Assembly (NCBI GenBank): GCA_963832835.1
Contig: CAWHVD010000001.1
Location: 372,001 to 436,000 of the forward strand
DNA length: 64,000 nt
Source: CAVPKN01 sp963832835
GTDB taxonomy: Bacteria; Chlamydiota; Chlamydiia; Chlamydiales; JAAKFR01
Direction: 5' to 3'
Program-made: the position numbers and the translations under genes
Notes under the pieces: generated by a model
The model's input: only the letters and a program-made list of their open reading frames with translations
Told to the model about the DNA's origin: nothing
Database searches by the model: none
Part shown: positions 62,185-64,000 of the stretch, in pieces
Numbering within the stretch: position 1 is the stretch's first letter
Layout: the number at the start of each line of letters is the position of its first letter

Positions 62185-63417
62185 ATGGAAAAGCGTATAA
62201 GGGTGTTTGCGCCTGCATTGATGGCGATTATAGTGGATGCTCTGGGCTTTGGCCTTGTCTATCCATTGATGACCGAACTTTTTGCTGGGCAAGAGGGGCT
62301 ACATATGGCGGCAGGGATGTCGCTGCAGCTGCGCCATTTTTATTTGGGATTAACCTTTCTTCTGTACCCTCTGGCTGCCTTTTTTGGTGCTCCGCTGATG
62401 AATGATCTTGCAGCTGTCTACGGGCGAAAAAGGATCTTGGGTTTGTGCATGGCAGGTCAAGGGATAAGCTTTCTGTTGATGGGCGTTGGCGTTGCGTTTT
62501 TTAACATTGCGCTACTTCTCATCGGAAGAGCACTCTCTGGCATTATGGCAGGTAGCCAGTCTCTTGCACAAAGCGCCATCATCGATCATAGCCCTGCTGA
62601 TAAAAAGGGGCACAACCTCGTGTATGTGACGATTGTGGTCGCGGCGGGTATTGTACTTGGTCCCTTAATGGGGGGTATTTTTTCCGATGAAAAACTAGTA
62701 CCATGGTTTACGCTCTCCACACCTTTTTATATTGCAGCGGCACTGGCATTGTTCACCATTTTGTGGGTGACTATCCGTTTTCCCAAGGATGCTAGCTCTG
62801 CAGGAAAACTGCACTGGACTCGGCCTCTCACAACCCTTTGGGAGGGATTCACGAATCCGAAGCTGCGCCCCCTGGTTCTCATTTTTTTATGCATGCAGAT
62901 TGGGTTTAGTCTGTTCTATCAGATGATCCAAGTGTTTGTTTCTACAGTCTTTTCTTTTCCGACCTGGGAGATTGGTGTTTTTAACGGCTTTATGGGGATC
63001 GCATTTGTTCTAGTTGTTTTATTTGGAATCAAATATTTTCTTAGATGTTTAAGTGTAGAAAAACTTGCTTCTCTTTCTCTCCTGCTGACAGGTATTTTTT
63101 TAATCCTGCCCATGATCTACCCTCAAGAAACATTTGTTTGGCTCATGGCATTTTTAGCAGCAGGATTTAATATGATGGCTTATGGGGCATTGATGGCTTG
63201 TTTTGCAAGCTCCGTGGATGTCTCGCATCAGGGATGGGCAGTCGGGCTTTTCAGTTGCCTAGTTGGGGCGAGCTGGACGCTCACCGGATTTGCGACCAAC
63301 TTGATCAGTATCATCGGCCTGAGATGGCTCATCGCTTTAGGTGGGCTTTTCCTACTGATCAGTTATTTTTTGATGGAGCGGCGCAGCAGAGTGCAAATGG
63401 GTAATCGCTCAGGATAA
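62185..63417 (+). CDS. MFS transporter (TetA/drug-efflux type)
   Basis: 410 residues, 12 predicted membrane segments. The family loop after TM2 is visible (GAPLMNDLAAVYGRKRILGL, the G-x-x-x-D-x-x-G-R-K/R motif in altered form), and the TM5 region has GPLMGGIFSDE (motif C-like G-P-x-x-G-G). The closest type is the 12-TM group of TetA-like efflux permeases. The substrate cannot be stated. No strong RBS is seen before the ATG at 62185. Confidence 0.88.
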   Translation: MEKRIRVFAPALMAIIVDALGFGLVYPLMTELFAGQEGLHMAAGMSLQLRHFYLGLTFLLYPLAAFFGAPLMNDLAAVYGRKRILGLCMAGQGISFLLMGVGVAFFNIALLLIGRALSGIMAGSQSLAQSAIIDHSPADKKGHNLVYVTIVVAAGIVLGPLMGGIFSDEKLVPWFTLSTPFYIAAALALFTILWVTIRFPKDASSAGKLHWTRPLTTLWEGFTNPKLRPLVLIFLCMQIGFSLFYQMIQVFVSTVFSFPTWEIGVFNGFMGIAFVLVVLFGIKYFLRCLSVEKLASLSLLLTGIFLILPMIYPQETFVWLMAFLAAGFNMMAYGALMACFASSVDVSHQGWAVGLFSCLVGASWTLTGFATNLISIIGLRWLIALGGLFLLISYFLMERRSRVQMGNRSG

Positions 63418-63419
63418 TT

Positions 63420-63455
63420 CTAGATTCGGCAGTATTATTTCTTTACGAGCCCTTA
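63420..63455 (+). repeat. Fused half-copies of families G and D
   Basis: CTAGATTCGGCAG (one arm of the hairpin at 36925) is followed by TTATTTCTTTACGAGCCCTTA (one end of element D, as at 36781-36801). The two families also lie close together at 36.6-37.0 kb, so this may be the remnant of a larger composite. Confidence 0.65.
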
Positions 63456-63473
63456 GTCGCGAAAATTGAATTA

Positions 63474-63634
63474 TACCATTTCCAGAAAATAAAGCCAAGA
63501 AGTGGTACTGGGTAACATGACAGATTTGGATGATCGTTTCGAAGCCTATGTTTTTGCACCTAAGCGAGAAAGGATCGTTCAAAAATGGCGTGTTATACAG
63601 TGCCAATTTGTGACTTTATTCTCTGGAAATGGTA
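63474..63634 (+). mobile_element. MITE-like family B, copy 7
   Basis: 161 bp, plus orientation, TTA on both sides (63471-63473 and 63635-63637). Its right end lies just upstream of a perfect TATAAT at 63647-63652 and contributes TGGAAA (63624-63629) at a 17-base spacing, a possible -35 for the following symporter gene. Confidence 0.92.
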
Positions 63635-63646
63635 TTAGTGGATCGT

Positions 63647-63680
63647 TATAATACGCTCGCCCTAAATCAATAAGGACGAG
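63647..63680 (+). promoter_or_regulatory. Putative promoter and RBS of the AGCS symporter gene
   Basis: TATAAT at 63647-63652, with TGGAAA (in the family B end) 17 bases upstream. AAGGA and GAGG around 63673-63681 precede the GTG start at 63686. Confidence 0.45.
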
Positions 63681-63685
63681 GTGTT

Positions 63686-64000
63686 GTGGAGCTTTTGAAA
63701 TCTTTGGGGGATATTTTCCTCTTCGTGACGACGCTCATTGTGCTCGCTGCCAGTCTTCTTTTAACCATCAAGACCCGCTTTATTCAGTTCCGTAAAATCC
63801 CTTACATGCTGCGTCTGTTCTTTTCCTTGATGTTTAAAAGGCATGCAAAAGAGGAAGGGCCTTCGACAATTCGCGCACATAAAGCCCTTTTTGCAGCTAT
63901 GTCGACAACAATTGGTATCTCCACAATTGTTTCCCCCTTTATTGCGATGCGCCTTGGTGGTCCTGGGGCTATTTTGGGCTTTCTGCTCGCGACTTTTTTG
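63686..64000 (+). CDS. AGCS-family alanine/glycine:cation symporter, 5' part
   Basis: 105 codons from a GTG at 63686 to the window edge, without a stop. The N-terminus has a membrane segment (FLFVTTLIVLAASLLLTIKT), then RFIQFRKIPYMLRLFFS, and AHKALFAAMSTTIGISTIVS, the characteristic opening of sodium:alanine/glycine symporters. Chlamydia has one such gene (dagA-like). GTG is chosen because no ATG fits and GAGG lies upstream. Confidence 0.85.
   Translation, partial: MELLKSLGDIFLFVTTLIVLAASLLLTIKTRFIQFRKIPYMLRLFFSLMFKRHAKEEGPSTIRAHKALFAAMSTTIGISTIVSPFIAMRLGGPGAILGFLLATFL

Noticed and set aside
1..64000. tRNA, rRNA, riboswitch or replication origin
   Set aside because: No cloverleaf, rRNA segment, known aptamer core or DnaA-box cluster was recognised by eye; a covariance-model scan would be decisive.

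Overview
The window looks like chromosomal DNA of a Chlamydiales bacterium of the environmental (amoeba- or arthropod-associated) type. It carries two chlamydial type III secretion (T3S) gene clusters in the chlamydial order, a chlamydial type II-like secretion operon, and housekeeping genes whose neighbours match Chlamydia as I remember it. Unlike Chlamydiaceae, it also has eukaryotic-like domain proteins (ankyrin-SET, kinesin-light-chain TPR, ADP-ribosyltransferase-like) and is littered with short non-autonomous mobile elements. I cannot fix the genus. No rRNA, tRNA or CRISPR was seen.

Layout. 1-7255 (-): pseudopilins, gspF, gspE, gspD and a bitopic membrane gene (type II-like secretion). 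7256-8820: repeats, an Inc-like membrane gene and a FliW homologue. 8822-13115 (-): sctJ, a CT560-like gene, sctL, sctR, sctS, sctT. 13116-17540: an inserted segment with a cyclic-nucleotide-binding patatin phospholipase, a crippled transposase and a membrane class III nucleotidyl cyclase. 17594-20980 (-): lpdA, lipA and a HEAT-repeat gene. 21-31 kb: zinc-ribbon protein, secA, a tandem pair of unknown paralogues, TPR protein, psd, mnmE, nth. 31.7-36.6 kb: brnQ and a SWIM-SNF2 helicase. 36.6-46.3 kb: an accessory region with a TPR/ART-like protein, two lipoprotein-like genes, a decayed TPR gene, der, an Inc-like gene and a YidD-like gene. 46.3-58.7 kb (+): the second T3S cluster (chaperone, sctD, sctE-like, sctF, sctG-like, CT668-like, sctN, sctO, sctP, sctQ, pkn5, sctC). 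58.7-64 kb: an ankyrin-SET gene, a lipoprotein, an MFS transporter and the start of an AGCS symporter.

The least expected feature is the number and behaviour of small palindromic elements, named here A to H. Family A (about 116 bp, 5 copies) makes 8-bp target duplications and supplies the start codon of the patatin gene. Family B (161-162 bp, 7 copies) is flanked by TTA/TAA triplets and repeatedly sits on stop codons; one copy lies inside an A copy, so another A copy gives its empty site. Family H (126/93 bp, 2 copies) makes perfect 9-bp duplications; one copy adds 45 codons in frame to a TPR/ART protein, the other replaces the C-terminus of a small membrane protein. Family E supplies the start of gspD.

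The best candidate for an undescribed functional system is the cyclase plus cyclic-nucleotide-binding patatin pair. It resembles in logic the Pycsar/CBASS signalling systems, but this is inferred from domain content and proximity only.
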